Assembly (NCBI GenBank): GCA_963691815.1
Contig: OY829662.1
Coordinates: forward strand, 12,563,741-12,627,740
Origin: Echiichthys vipera
Taxonomy: Eukaryota > Chordata > Actinopteri > Perciformes > Trachinidae
DNA: 64,000 nt
Direction: 5' to 3'
The translations under genes and the position numbers were made by a program. Each line of letters starts with the position of its first letter. Position 1 is the first letter of the stretch. Below are positions 14,801-49,267 of this stretch, piece after piece. Below the pieces are notes generated by a model. That model was given only the letters and a program-made list of their open reading frames with translations, was not told the DNA's origin and ran no database searches.

Positions 14801-17395
14801 TAAGATACAAACTATCTCTTATCACCATCGAAAATTTAAAATTCAAGTTAAATTGTTCATTGCCCAACTGTTAATTGATATTTTTTTTATGCTATTTGTA
14901 AGCAACATGATGAAAAGTGCAGCTGCAACAGAACAACTGCAACATGCAATATTGTTTTCCACCAATGACCAAGTATTTTTCCTTCACCAGCCAAAAGAGG
15001 TCCATGCGTATTATAGCTCGTTTTCCTTTGCTGGCTATTATAATATTTAGAACATAAAGACAAATTGTGCAAGTGTGCAGTTTGTCATTTTATGAATTGC
15101 ACTTGCAACTTGCTACTGTTAGCTTCTGCTGGGCTCACATCACAACCATTAGTATTCATGCTGCCTCTCTGACTATGCAGCATTACAGTCCACACTAACA
15201 GCAGCAGAAGCTCCACTATCAACACTGTCCCGTTGGAACATAGAGAACAGCCTGACCTTGACCCTTAACTTTTTGTACATTCTGACCTGAAAACCTATAC
15301 TTAGTATGCTGTAGGAGCAGGCTTTTGTTGTAAATAAGAGTGTGATTGGTCTGACTAGATAAATAAATAAATACCAGATTGATCAAAATAATTAACAATA
15401 TAGCATTACTTGTACTGATGAAGCCTTTGATTTTTCAGGAAAAACAAAAAATGTGGAAAATATCTCTGTCACATTATAAACTGATCGAATCAGATGACTC
15501 TCACATGCTAACACACACAGATACATATCAGAGCCGCATAGATGGAGGCCCCCCTACAGGCATCATGGTGCTGAACGTCAGCCCTGCTTTATCTGAAGTT
15601 TCTTCACAATCACTTCTCTTGTTGGAGACTTCTTTCGCAGCCTGCACTCTCCTCAGGCTAACATCTACAGCCTTCAACTCCATCTCATACACCTTTATGA
15701 CCTTTTTGTAACAGGATTGAAAGAGTAGAGCTCATTGTTTAAACAAAGAAATCATATGATCCACTCATGAGCAAACAACCCATCTGCTTGATCAAAGCCA
15801 AACGTTGGGTAAGAACATCCACTTCGGTAAATTCTGGGGTAAACTATTTTGGAGACAACTTAACTTGCATATTAAGCACAGTAACAATTTACCTATATAT
15901 CCTATGATACCTCATAAGACGCTGAAAAATAAAAGAATATCTCAAACTTCTTATATCTTTAAAGTTCCCATAGTGTAAAAAGTGATGTTTCCATATCTTT
16001 TTTTATCATAAAGCAGGTTGAAGTGCTATATAAATACTGTGGAAGTATCAAAACACTCATTCTAGAGAGAAATGCACACAGCAGGTATTCAGAAACTGTG
16101 CTTTCAAACAAGTGGTCGGCTTCTGTACATTTGTGATGTCACAACTATACAATATATCAGTAGAAAGGCTGAAATGTTGGTACACAGATGCAGAAGACCA
16201 ATCAGAGCAGTCTGGGAGTGAGGATAAAAGATGAGACAAGCATTAAAATGAAGTGTTTCAGACAGAGGGTGATAAAGGTATATTCAGACAGACAGTATGA
16301 GAAAATGAATGTGTTTTTTTTTTTTACATTAAAACATGTTTACATGTTCTATTAGAAACCCAAATCAAAAACTGTATGATGAACCTGAAAATGAGCATAT
16401 GTCCCTTTACATCAGCAATATGATGTGCCTGCTAGTATAAGTTATTTAACTCAAAAAATGCAACTGATAAATATGGCAGGAGTCAATGAAGCAATTTCTA
16501 TATGCCACTGTAGAGATGCCAGCTGGAGCCAAAACACTCGGTGTCACATTATTTGTGCTCCAGAGTTTTCCTTGTTTTAACCTTTTTTTCTACTGATCTT
16601 TCCTTTCCTCTTCTTGCAAAGCCTACTCTCTATAAATGAATGTGCCACCTCTTTTGTCTCTGCTCACACACAGACAGACAGACAGACAGGCCGATACAGT
16701 CTGTTCCCTGAGTCTGCAAACAGGACACTGCCTTTTATGGATGCTCCTCTCACATTCCCTAATGGATTCACCTATTATAACATGCAAAATGAAAGCTCTT
16801 TTATCATTATAGTTTGAGTACGCTGTGTTTTTCAACACAGTAACTAGCTGGGATGTTTTACCCATATATGATTGTGCTACAAATATAAGCTGAAGGGATA
16901 CAGTATAACAAACAAATAAAACCACAAAATTAAAACAGCCTTCCACCTTGTAACTGAGCCTGCATAACCACTCATATCCTTTGTAGATTTCATTTACATA
17001 GGCTGTATTATTAGATATCATAGAAATCTGACAAGAAATCACTACTTAGTAAGTGGCACACTGCAATGAACATTCGTGTCATCATATTCAGGTACTTTAT
17101 GATTATCCACTTCAAGCTCACCACACAAGATTCCAGCCATCACACAGTCCAACATTGTAAACAGAGAGACTCAGACTGAGGAACCTAAATCATACAAACA
17201 CAAAGCTTTGTTATCACCAACCTTCTCCAGCTTTTCAAAATGCTCCCGCAGGAACTTCATAGGACGCTCAGGCTTCGCGATGCAGAGGTTCACAATGCAC
17301 TCTTTGAGAATCTGCTGGATGTTGTGCTTCTGCACAAAAATTTCACAACCCTTCAAACTCTCGTCTTCTTCCAGAGTAGAGGAGGAGGTGGCCAT
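1913..17395 (-). CDS. prkar1b: cAMP-dependent protein kinase type I regulatory subunit (RI-beta type), 5' coding part
   Basis: Regulatory subunit of PKA: it dimerises, docks to AKAP scaffolds and inhibits the catalytic subunit until cAMP binds. Two coding exons are visible on the minus strand: 17222-17395 (58 codons from the ATG at 17395) and 1913-2083 (57 codons), joined in phase 0 with GT/AG ends. Exon one begins MATSSSTLEEDESLKG and carries the dimerisation/docking domain, including Cys17 and Cys38, the positions that form interchain disulfides in RI subunits. Exon two carries the linker, the proline run PPPPNP and the inhibitor site RRRRGGVS, where Gly replaces the phosphorylatable Ser of a substrate (pseudosubstrate). 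The linker segment ARQKSNSQSDSHDDEVSP and RGGVS fit RI-beta better than RI-alpha (RGAIS in mammals); this is from memory of the family. The exon starting V-I-P-K-D was looked for to the left and not found, so both cAMP-binding domains lie outside the window. Divergent from dnaaf5. Confidence 0.93.
2209..2645 (+). mobile_element. MITE copy A, TTAAAGGTCCCAT family
   Basis: Starts TTTAAAGGTCCCATAGC and ends TATGGTACCCTTTAA. It contains the family landmarks GTTTCTACTAGAACATGTT, TGTCTGTCTGAATATACC, the core GTTGTGACATCACAAC (2509-2524) and TATTTATATAGCACCTCG. No coding capacity. Nonautonomous DNA transposon by structure; superfamily not established. Confidence 0.75.
3299..3323. repeat. (GT)n microsatellite
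   Basis: Uninterrupted GT run inside the prkar1b intron. Confidence 0.9.
4223..4463 (+). pseudogene. Fossil THAP zinc-finger domain (transposon-derived or THAP-gene fragment)
   Basis: From the ATG at 4223 the reading is MTTCCVWGCPT followed by stops. A shifted frame then gives FYRFPSEKN, and near 4431 the reading CVCGDIFL appears. THAP domains have an early C-x(2-4)-C, then FYRFP, then VCSxHF in this order and spacing, so this looks like a decayed C2CH finger with at least one frameshift and several stops; the terminal His is also lost. Sources could be a P-element-like transposon or a THAP-gene copy. Confidence 0.5.
5446..5514. repeat. (GA)n microsatellite, ~69 bp
   Basis: Pure AG/GA run, about 34 units. 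A (TC)n run at 5789-5821 forms its inverted partner about 270 bp away. Confidence 0.95.
5789..5821. repeat. (TC)n microsatellite
   Basis: Pure TC run, inverted relative to the GA run at 5446-5514. Confidence 0.95.
6574..6600. repeat. (GT)n microsatellite
   Basis: GT run within a longer CA/GT-rich stretch (6550-6660). Confidence 0.9.
7586..8062 (+). mobile_element. MITE copy B, TTAAAGGTCCCAT family
   Basis: Begins AAGGTCCCATATTATGCTC and ends with diverged terminal sequence AGGAGCTTTAA. The core GTTGTGACATCACAAC lies at 7880-7895. About 477 bp, close to full length for the family here. Confidence 0.75.
8801..8842. repeat. (CA)n microsatellite, one interruption
   Basis: CA run with a single AA interruption. 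Confidence 0.9.
10643..10756. repeat. 15-bp minisatellite with a 45-bp higher-order period
   Basis: About seven to eight units of AACGAATAGGAATCC. The fourth base alternates in the order C,C,T,C,C,T (aacg, aacg, aatg repeated), giving a 45-bp triplet that occurs twice, then a diverged aaca unit. Because 15 is a multiple of 3, minus-strand frames stay open through it (SLDSY repeats), but no gene is supported. Confidence 0.9.
12171..13130 (+). mobile_element. MITE copy C, interrupted by ~470 bp
   Basis: Left half starts AGTCCCATATTATGCTC and follows the family to about 12327. The family resumes at about 12796 with AAGCCCCCCTCC and ends ACAATATGGGACCTTTAA at 13130, the best-preserved right terminus in the window. 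The 12328-12795 segment is foreign to the family. Confidence 0.75.
12328..12795. mobile_element. Unclassified insertion inside MITE copy C
   Basis: About 468 bp that interrupts the CCTGTCTCTTTAAGCCC segment found uninterrupted in other copies. No terminal repeat or coding region was recognised. Confidence 0.5.
15958..16409 (-). mobile_element. MITE copy D, TTAAAGGTCCCAT family (reverse)
   Basis: Starts TTTAAAGTTCCCATAGTG and ends AAATGAGCATATGTCCCTTTA. The core reads TTTGTGATGTCACAAC near 16130. Same family landmarks as copies A-C in reverse complement. Confidence 0.75.
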
Positions 17396-17409
17396 CTTAT
17401 CTTTTATCT
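17396..17409 (-). other. prkar1b: prkar1b 5' leader part of the first coding exon
   Basis: On the minus strand the sequence reads ...CCTGCCACAG then AGATAAAAGATAAG then ATG. A good pyrimidine-rich acceptor sits just before the start codon, so the ATG exon carries only about 14 nt of leader and an upstream non-coding exon is required. The cut could also fall two bases later (CACAGAG). Confidence 0.7.
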
Positions 17410-19136
17410 CTGTGGCAGGGGGAGAAAACAGGGTGGACCATGAGAGGGGGGGTGAGAGAGCAGAATAGAGAAGGGGGGGTTGAACAGGGGCAAAGGAGGG
17501 GCATAATGCAGCACATAGGGTTTGATAAGAGGAAAGTGGGGCAGAGAAGAGAGGAGCAACGGATTGTGGGGAGGAGGTGAGTGGACATCTCACACCATGT
17601 TGTTTATGCTATTGCTCCATGACCTCATGCAAGGCTCGACAGTAACAGTTGCAAAGGGCAACCATTCATAAAAATTGGCAATCACTTCTTGGCCTTTGGT
17701 TGTCAGTGGCTACCACGTTTTAACATGTGAAAAATAGGGACAGGAAATTGCAAAACTTTTAACACAAAAAAAATACAATAGGTGCACACAGTCATCTGTA
17801 AATTAAGTTGTTTGACTGTGGAAACTACATAAAGAAAATGTTTTATAGCTTTACTATAGTAAAGCATATTCTTTTATGTCCCATTTTCAGTATTAGTCTG
17901 ACATATAGATGCATAGTATCTTAATTACTCAAAATATAAGGAGACTAAAAATGGCAACCATATTTTCAGTTTTGGTAACCAAAAGCTACGGCCTGGTTGC
18001 CATCCTGGAATCAACTTTTAAAAGTTAGTGTTGAGCTCTGTCACAACATACTGTATATTGAGTTATTATGATTTATGTATCAATGTCATGGAGCATACTA
18101 CCTTAATTTGTGCAGTATTAACGAGCCAGAAATATACTACTAAATACTAAAAGCTATTCCTGTCTGGTTATGAGGTGGGTTAACCCTACCACTGACCTCT
18201 AGTAATGAAAAAAAGAACACAGTGATATTGATATCAATATTAAAATATATCACATACTCCAGGATAGGGGATTTTATCATTGTTGCCAACATTTATTTGG
18301 TTGACATGTTATTAGTATGACTGTATCCTTGGGCAACAGTATAAACCTTTTACTGTGTATTTGATTGTGTCAAAAGGAGCCCAAAAGAGTGTTATGGTTA
18401 ATTATCTAAAAATGGCATGTACAATATCTAACAATTACATTTAAGAAAGGTATACAAACCTTAATGCATAACAGATGCATTATTAATACATAACCATTTA
18501 TTCCCTAATACTTACTTATTCTTTGTGGATGAAATTGACTGAACATGAACGTTTAGTTTTTGTTTGTTTGTGTGTTTGCTTTCATGGATATAATGTTATT
18601 TGTTAGAGTAAACACTTAGGTAGGTTGCAGGTGGAGGCAACGCAAATTACACAACAGTGCATGACAACTGACAACAGCTATGATTATGTCCGACAGCAGT
18701 TATGTCAAAACACATAGCAGCATGTCTCCTATCATAGCAGGCCAGGAAGCTGAGTAGGTGTAGCTTACTGTTAACTACCTTGTTATCACTTCCTCATTAT
18801 GGAAATCACATCTACGATATGTTTTTTATTAAAGCATCATCAATCTAAAACAATTAAGACTTGATTTCGAGCACGTTTTCTTCACAGCAGATAACATAAC
18901 AGTGCCCACGCAAAAACAATTGTGCCATGCATAAGAGCTAGTGAGGAAACTGAGCACCTGTTCAGATGCATTCAATGGACAGCTAGTGCAGCTAGCTCTG
19001 CTAACCTTACAGTGACAACCAAACCACAACGAAGGGGAATTGCCGCGACGTAAATGTTTTAAAGGCCCTGCTGTTGACCGCTATTTACTGTTAAATAAAA
19101 ACACGGCATCGTCGGTGCTCTCGGTGGTGTCCCTAC
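17410..19136 (-). other. prkar1b 5' intron (between leader exon and ATG exon)
   Basis: AT-rich, with no recognised repeat or exon. Limits depend on the candidate leader exon at 19137. Confidence 0.35.
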
Positions 19137-19260
19137 CGTTATTTTTGGAGGATGCTCAGTGAGAGTGGCGGTGGCGGCGGGGGGTGAGGCGCCGTTGGTT
19201 AGCCGGGATGCTGCTGCTGCTGCTCTGCCTCTCTGATGCCTCCTCTCTGCGTCAGTCCGG
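19137..19260 (-). other. prkar1b: Candidate prkar1b non-coding first exon
   Basis: A GC-rich island (about 19130-19300) stands out from AT-rich surroundings, upstream of the prkar1b ATG exon on the minus strand. A strong donor, AACG|GTAGGG, lies with its last exon base at 19137. The right boundary (transcription start) is a guess placed next to the CRE at 19262. There is no transcript support. Confidence 0.35.
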
Positions 19261-19261
19261 A

Positions 19262-19269
19262 TGACGTCA
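19262..19269. promoter_or_regulatory. Perfect palindromic cAMP response element TGACGTCA
   Basis: TGACGTCA is the full consensus CREB/ATF site. It lies in the GC-rich island at the presumed prkar1b promoter, about 1.9 kb upstream of the ATG, immediately beyond the candidate first exon. Whether it is used is inference. Confidence 0.5.
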
Positions 19270-22200
19270 ACCTGTCGTCCTCTCCACCGCAGCGGCCAGA
19301 TTTGCAGGTAAAACGTCTTTAAAGGAAACATTCACCCTAAACAATAATAATAGGAGTGCATTCCTGTAATATTGACCTGGTTTATCTGTAAGTATAAAAA
19401 CAGACTGTAGGCATGTGCCTATGTGCTGACCTTCAAAATAGTAATAATATGTTTGAAGCCCAGCCCCCCGTCCTCTTACAGAATTCTTACCAAACACCAA
19501 AAGGAAACTCGCTACAAATGACTTTTCGGATTACTTTGAATATTACTTACTTACTTTTCATATTTCGTTATTTGTTCCAGCATTCTTTTAACTGTAGGTT
19601 ATTCTTGATTACAATTTACATTAAAGGTAGAATCTTTACTGTTACTCTCAAATTGTACCAACAGCGTTTATCCTTGGGGTCAATTTGACCCCAGCCGTTC
19701 AAACATCCAGAAAATGATCATAATCAAAGTTGTAGCTCAGGTTTTTATGTCGGGTATTCTATGTGTATTTATTTAGAAAAATAAATATCTTACTGATTGA
19801 TCTACAATTGTATTGAGGGATATTTGTTTGTGATATTTGGTTTTGACTGTAGCATGTGTTACATACAGGGTCAAGTTGTCCTCAAAACAAACAATTTCAA
19901 ACATTTCTAAATATTTCAAATGTAAGATAGATAATAATAATGATGATTAAGTCATTAAAATGATCTAATTGACCAAAAGGAACACAAGTACTGTATGTGT
20001 ACAGAACCATGAAAAAATATAACCATGCCAATATTAGCTTTTCCCAGTTGTTTCCATAAAATTAGGAAAAGACAATAAATATTAAGGATAACAGGAGGGT
20101 TAAAAGCTATGTTTAAAAGATAATAATAATAATAATGATAATACACCCAAGGGGCGTTTTGAGGGGTACAGAATGAAAGTATTGCTTTTCCATAAAAAAA
20201 ATATCTTTAGTCTGAATCCTTTTTTTTTAATTGACAGGTTTGACAATGACTTTGTTTACATTGTACCAGCCAATTGCGGATTGCATTGCGGGTTGACAGA
20301 GTTGTTTGTTGTTCGGTTACAGAAACAAGGAATCATTTTGAGTTGAGAGCTAGCAAATCGATATCGCAACACTCAGAGAAAGACTCCAGTAGAAGACTGG
20401 CTAACGTTAAATACTGTTGTAACAGGAATGAATTAGTCGAAATTAGTTGTTACCCTGTATGATTCATCGCTTGACATGGTGCAGGCTGATCGCTTGACAC
20501 ACTCAGAAACAAACCTGGCAACCTGACTGCTGGAATTATTTTTTGTTGTTGCGACTACGATCGTGAGACACTAGATGGTGGTGTTCTGCTCATTCTCCAT
20601 GTTCAACCTTTAACCATTTGACTTGTAGCCTATATAAATCCTGTATGTAGGCCTATGTACCCTACATAGCCTAATAGTTATATTTATGTTTGTTATAGCC
20701 TAAGTTATAGTTTTTAGCTGTAGGCCTATGTCTATTTCTATATTTCCTACTGTTTGAGAGCAACTTAAAACTGGAGCCAAAGAGTGTATTGTCATGGAGT
20801 GTGTTGTGCAAACATAGCTGACCGATGAAGCAAATTTGATTCTGATCCTGCTATTTCATTTATTTACATCACTGTTGCATTGTATATTTGTCTAAATGTG
20901 CAGCCTTCTTTACACTGTCAGGATTAAAACTTTGGTTGGTATATAGCAGATTCCTTATTAATGTTTTATTTAGTTTACTTAAACATTTCATGTATAATTT
21001 TACATTTATTAAAATGTTTAATCCAAATACAGTATATATTGAGTCTATAAACACTAGAATGAGCCAATATGCTCTATCATATCTAATTTGTGTAACTATA
21101 GAAATAAAATTCCCCCAGGTCACAAAACACACACAGAAGCACATTGTTCAATCAACTTAACCAACAGATTCAGTTACTATATTAATGTCAATAGACCAAC
21201 CCTGAGAAGTGCCACTTGATAATGGATATTCAGTCTAGTCTTGAGGTCCTAGAATAGTATAACAGTTGACTGTATTCATATGACTTTACTGTACAATATC
21301 ACTGAACTATAGCCTACATTTTGTATTAGGGAGGATTTTGACATTGGCATGTGTGAGCCAGACTATGCAATGGGGTGAATTGAGCTATGAGCACCAGCAT
21401 GGGCGAAGCCAGATGTTGCAAATATCAGGATCAATCCAAACCTAGGGGGGTCCAGGTGCTATATGCACTATTTTTTCAGGCCATTTCAGACAACTGAATG
21501 CCTAAAAAACAGTACATCATTGGAGAACACATGATAGTTTTAAAGGGAAAGAATCATACGGAGGAACTACATCCTATTTTGTATTTAATAGTTCCCCAAC
21601 TGTCTTTATCATTCGGAAACCATAACACAACAAATGTTGAGGATGACTTATTTTCACTCCTCCTACCTAAAAACAGGCAAACATTGTCTGATGTTACTAT
21701 TTTTAAGTTGCATCTCATAGGAATGTCAAAGAAACAGCCTAAGGCTACTAATCTTGAAGCCTATTTGTGTTATACTGTGCTGGAGTAGTATAAGGGTCCA
21801 CAAAATGATTGTTTAGCTGACAAATCTGCTACATATATATATATATATCAATCAAAATGAATCAAAATGCTTAGCTAAGTAAGTAAGTATGTGGCACTGA
21901 CTGTAAAGTGGCACACAGTGAAATCATTTCACCACACATAGCTCCAGACAACATATAGAAAAGCGGTGTATCACTCTGTATTAGATTTACAGCGACATTT
22001 GTGACCTTTGTCATATTTACTTTTCTGGTATAATCTATCTAAATGTTAAATGTTAATCTAAATACTATATCTAAATATCAAATCTAAATCTATATGATAA
22101 TTGAACATTCAGGGCCCATGAAGCCACCCCCCGTGTCCCCGGTCACCAGGATCTGTCTTAAGTCCTTCATATCAGCTGATATTGCTTTAGTGATGCATAT

Positions 22201-22660
22201 TACCCAAATAGTTTTGAGTGGTAGCCGGACGTCAATCGAATCAGGCGATTACAAACCAATGGAGACATGTAAACCTTGGCTTTGTGCCCCCCTACAGGGA
22301 CTGGGGCACTTTCTCACATCGCCCATAATCCAACCTCTTGAATGTCATTGAGGATAAAAAGTCAGCTTTATGAGAAATCGTCAAAATAAATGTACATAAG
22401 CATGTATGTTGTAGACTGTGGTAGCAGGTTTAGACAGTTTTAAAATCATAATGTTCACTTTTTTTAAATTAGTTTTTATTCTAATAAAATGATATGGCGT
22501 TATATTAAACAGTGAATTATGTATTTGTAAATACGTAACACCACCAGAATCAGTTTTGTCAACACAAAAATGGTAACATGTAGACTTTAGAGAAGAAAGA
22601 GCTTGATGCAAGAGGAAACTGTTGTGATTCTGAATAAAGTTTGAGATTTTTGAATCGGAA
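19270..22660. other. Intergenic region between divergent prkar1b and dnaaf5
   Basis: About 3.4 kb, AT-rich. It holds a probable dispersed element at 19670-20104, short (AAT)n and (AT)n runs near 20119-20140 and 21833-21848, and otherwise nothing recognised. Confidence 0.65.
19670..20104 (-). repeat. Dispersed element with GGGGTCAATTTGACCCC and AACAGGAGGGTTAA ends
   Basis: The left part has GGGGTCAATTTGACCCC (near-palindrome, about 19676-19692). The right part ends GGATAACAGGAGGGTTAA, whose reverse complement TTAACCCTCCTGTTATCC is a terminal sequence I recall from many teleost repeats. Limits approximate. Confidence 0.45.
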
Positions 22661-22680
22661 GCTGTCGTAAAGCAGCCGTT

Positions 22681-22687
22681 TGTTTGT
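22681..22687 (+). promoter_or_regulatory. Forkhead-type motif TGTTTGT upstream of dnaaf5
   Basis: GTTTGTTTGT ends at 22687, 33 bp before the dnaaf5 ATG. It matches the forkhead/FOXJ1-type core TGTTTGT. Short motif, so chance occurrence is possible. Confidence 0.35.
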
Positions 22688-22699
22688 CGTGCAGCTGCG

Positions 22700-22713
22700 G
22701 TTGCCATAACGAC
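22700..22713 (+). promoter_or_regulatory. RFX X-box-like motif upstream of dnaaf5
   Basis: GTTGCCATAACGAC matches the nematode ciliary X-box consensus GTHNYYATRRNAAC at 13 of 14 positions and the symmetric GTTGCCATGGCAAC at 11 of 14. It ends 7 bp before the ATG of a motile-cilia gene, where RFX2/RFX3 sites are expected. Confidence 0.45.
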
Positions 22714-22720
22714 AGTCAAG

Positions 22721-48382
<25,662 letters not shown>

Positions 48383-48733
48383 CATGAAGTTTGTGCCTTA
48401 ACTCAAAGACCCTTCTCACTTTTAATTGGACATTGATGGACAAATGCATTTTTCCCCTCAAAATGAAACTCTGCCCCCCTCATGTGGCTGAGTAGACGAC
48501 TTCTTCATTCATCATTTGTTCAAGAACCGTTTTTCTGCGTTCATTCCTGTTGTTGTAATCCTTTGGTTCTGATGCTTGGTTTTAATGAAAACAAACAGTA
48601 CTTGTGTTTAAATGTTTTATCGACACCCTAATAAGATATCTTTACGCATTCCTGCATCCAAATTCTGTGCACCCCTGCCTCCAGATGGGGCTGAGTCTGA
48701 GAGGAGTTGGGTCCTGTGATTGTTGTCTTCAAA

Positions 48734-48739
48734 ATAAAA
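48734..48739 (+). terminator. dnaaf5 polyadenylation signal AATAAA
   Basis: AATAAA about 350 bp after the dnaaf5 stop, followed by a T-rich stretch (TTTTCTTAATTTG, TTTCTTTCTTT). Gives a 3' UTR of about 375 nt. Confidence 0.7.
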
Positions 48740-48759
48740 GTTTTCTTAATTTGTTTTCT

Positions 48760-49267
48760 TTCTTTCTTTAAGATTTTAATATTTAGATGTTTAAACACAT
48801 ATTCAAAACATTCGAATAAATATAAATATTTTACATATGGAATAAAACCATAATTTAATACAACAGTAGTAATCATGGGTACTTTAGATCCTGTAAAAAT
48901 AGTGAAACCATAGCATTTATTCACATTTCTCCTGGTCACGTCACCTCTATAAGCTGTATTTAAACACATGGAAATGTCATTTTTATTTTGAATGTTCTGA
49001 CCGGATGTTTCCTAAATATATCCTATGGCCCATATATTTCAAACTTGACAGTAGCAGTGACGCTGCCCTTCCTCCCATCAATCCTCTCCACAATCACGAA
49101 GTGAAATTGCTGACTAGATCATCTGTGTGTGTGTGTGTGTGTGTGTGTCTCTCTCTCTCTCTCTGACCCAACATGTAGTCACCTGAGTGCTCAGAGCACA
49201 GCTCCGTCCATGGCATCTTTCTAAACAACGGCTCGTGCACCCGGTCGTCAGATAAATAGCCTTCATC
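48760..49267 (+). other. Short dnaaf5-gde1 intergenic region and gde1 5' flank/UTR
   Basis: Only about 530 bp separates the dnaaf5 polyA signal from the gde1 ATG, so the gde1 promoter must lie here or overlap dnaaf5. The only notable feature is the GT-CT tract at 49123-49164. Confidence 0.7.
49123..49164. repeat. Compound (TG)13-(TC)9 microsatellite at the gde1 promoter
   Basis: TG run (49123-49148) passing directly into a TC run (to 49164), about 100 bp upstream of the gde1 ATG. Confidence 0.9.

Larger units (their letters stand above)
2084..17221 (-). other. prkar1b ~15-kb intron between the two coding exons
   Basis: Large, mostly AT-rich intron. It holds MITE copies at 2209-2645, 7586-8062, 12171-13130 and 15958-16409, a fossil THAP domain near 4223-4463, simple repeats (GT 3299-3323, GA 5446-5514, CT 5789-5821, GT 6574-6600, CA 8801-8842) and a 15-bp minisatellite at 10643-10756. 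Open frames here (for example 11571-11960 and 3402-3794) lack family resemblance or splice logic and are not called. No further gene was seen. Confidence 0.7.

Noticed and set aside
16623..17042. 139-codon minus-strand open frame upstream of prkar1b exon 2
   Set aside because: No match to the PRKAR1 family, no phase-compatible splice sites, and the two known coding exons join directly.
22094..22351. Open frame just upstream of dnaaf5
   Set aside because: No family resemblance, no splice continuation into dnaaf5; left as intergenic.
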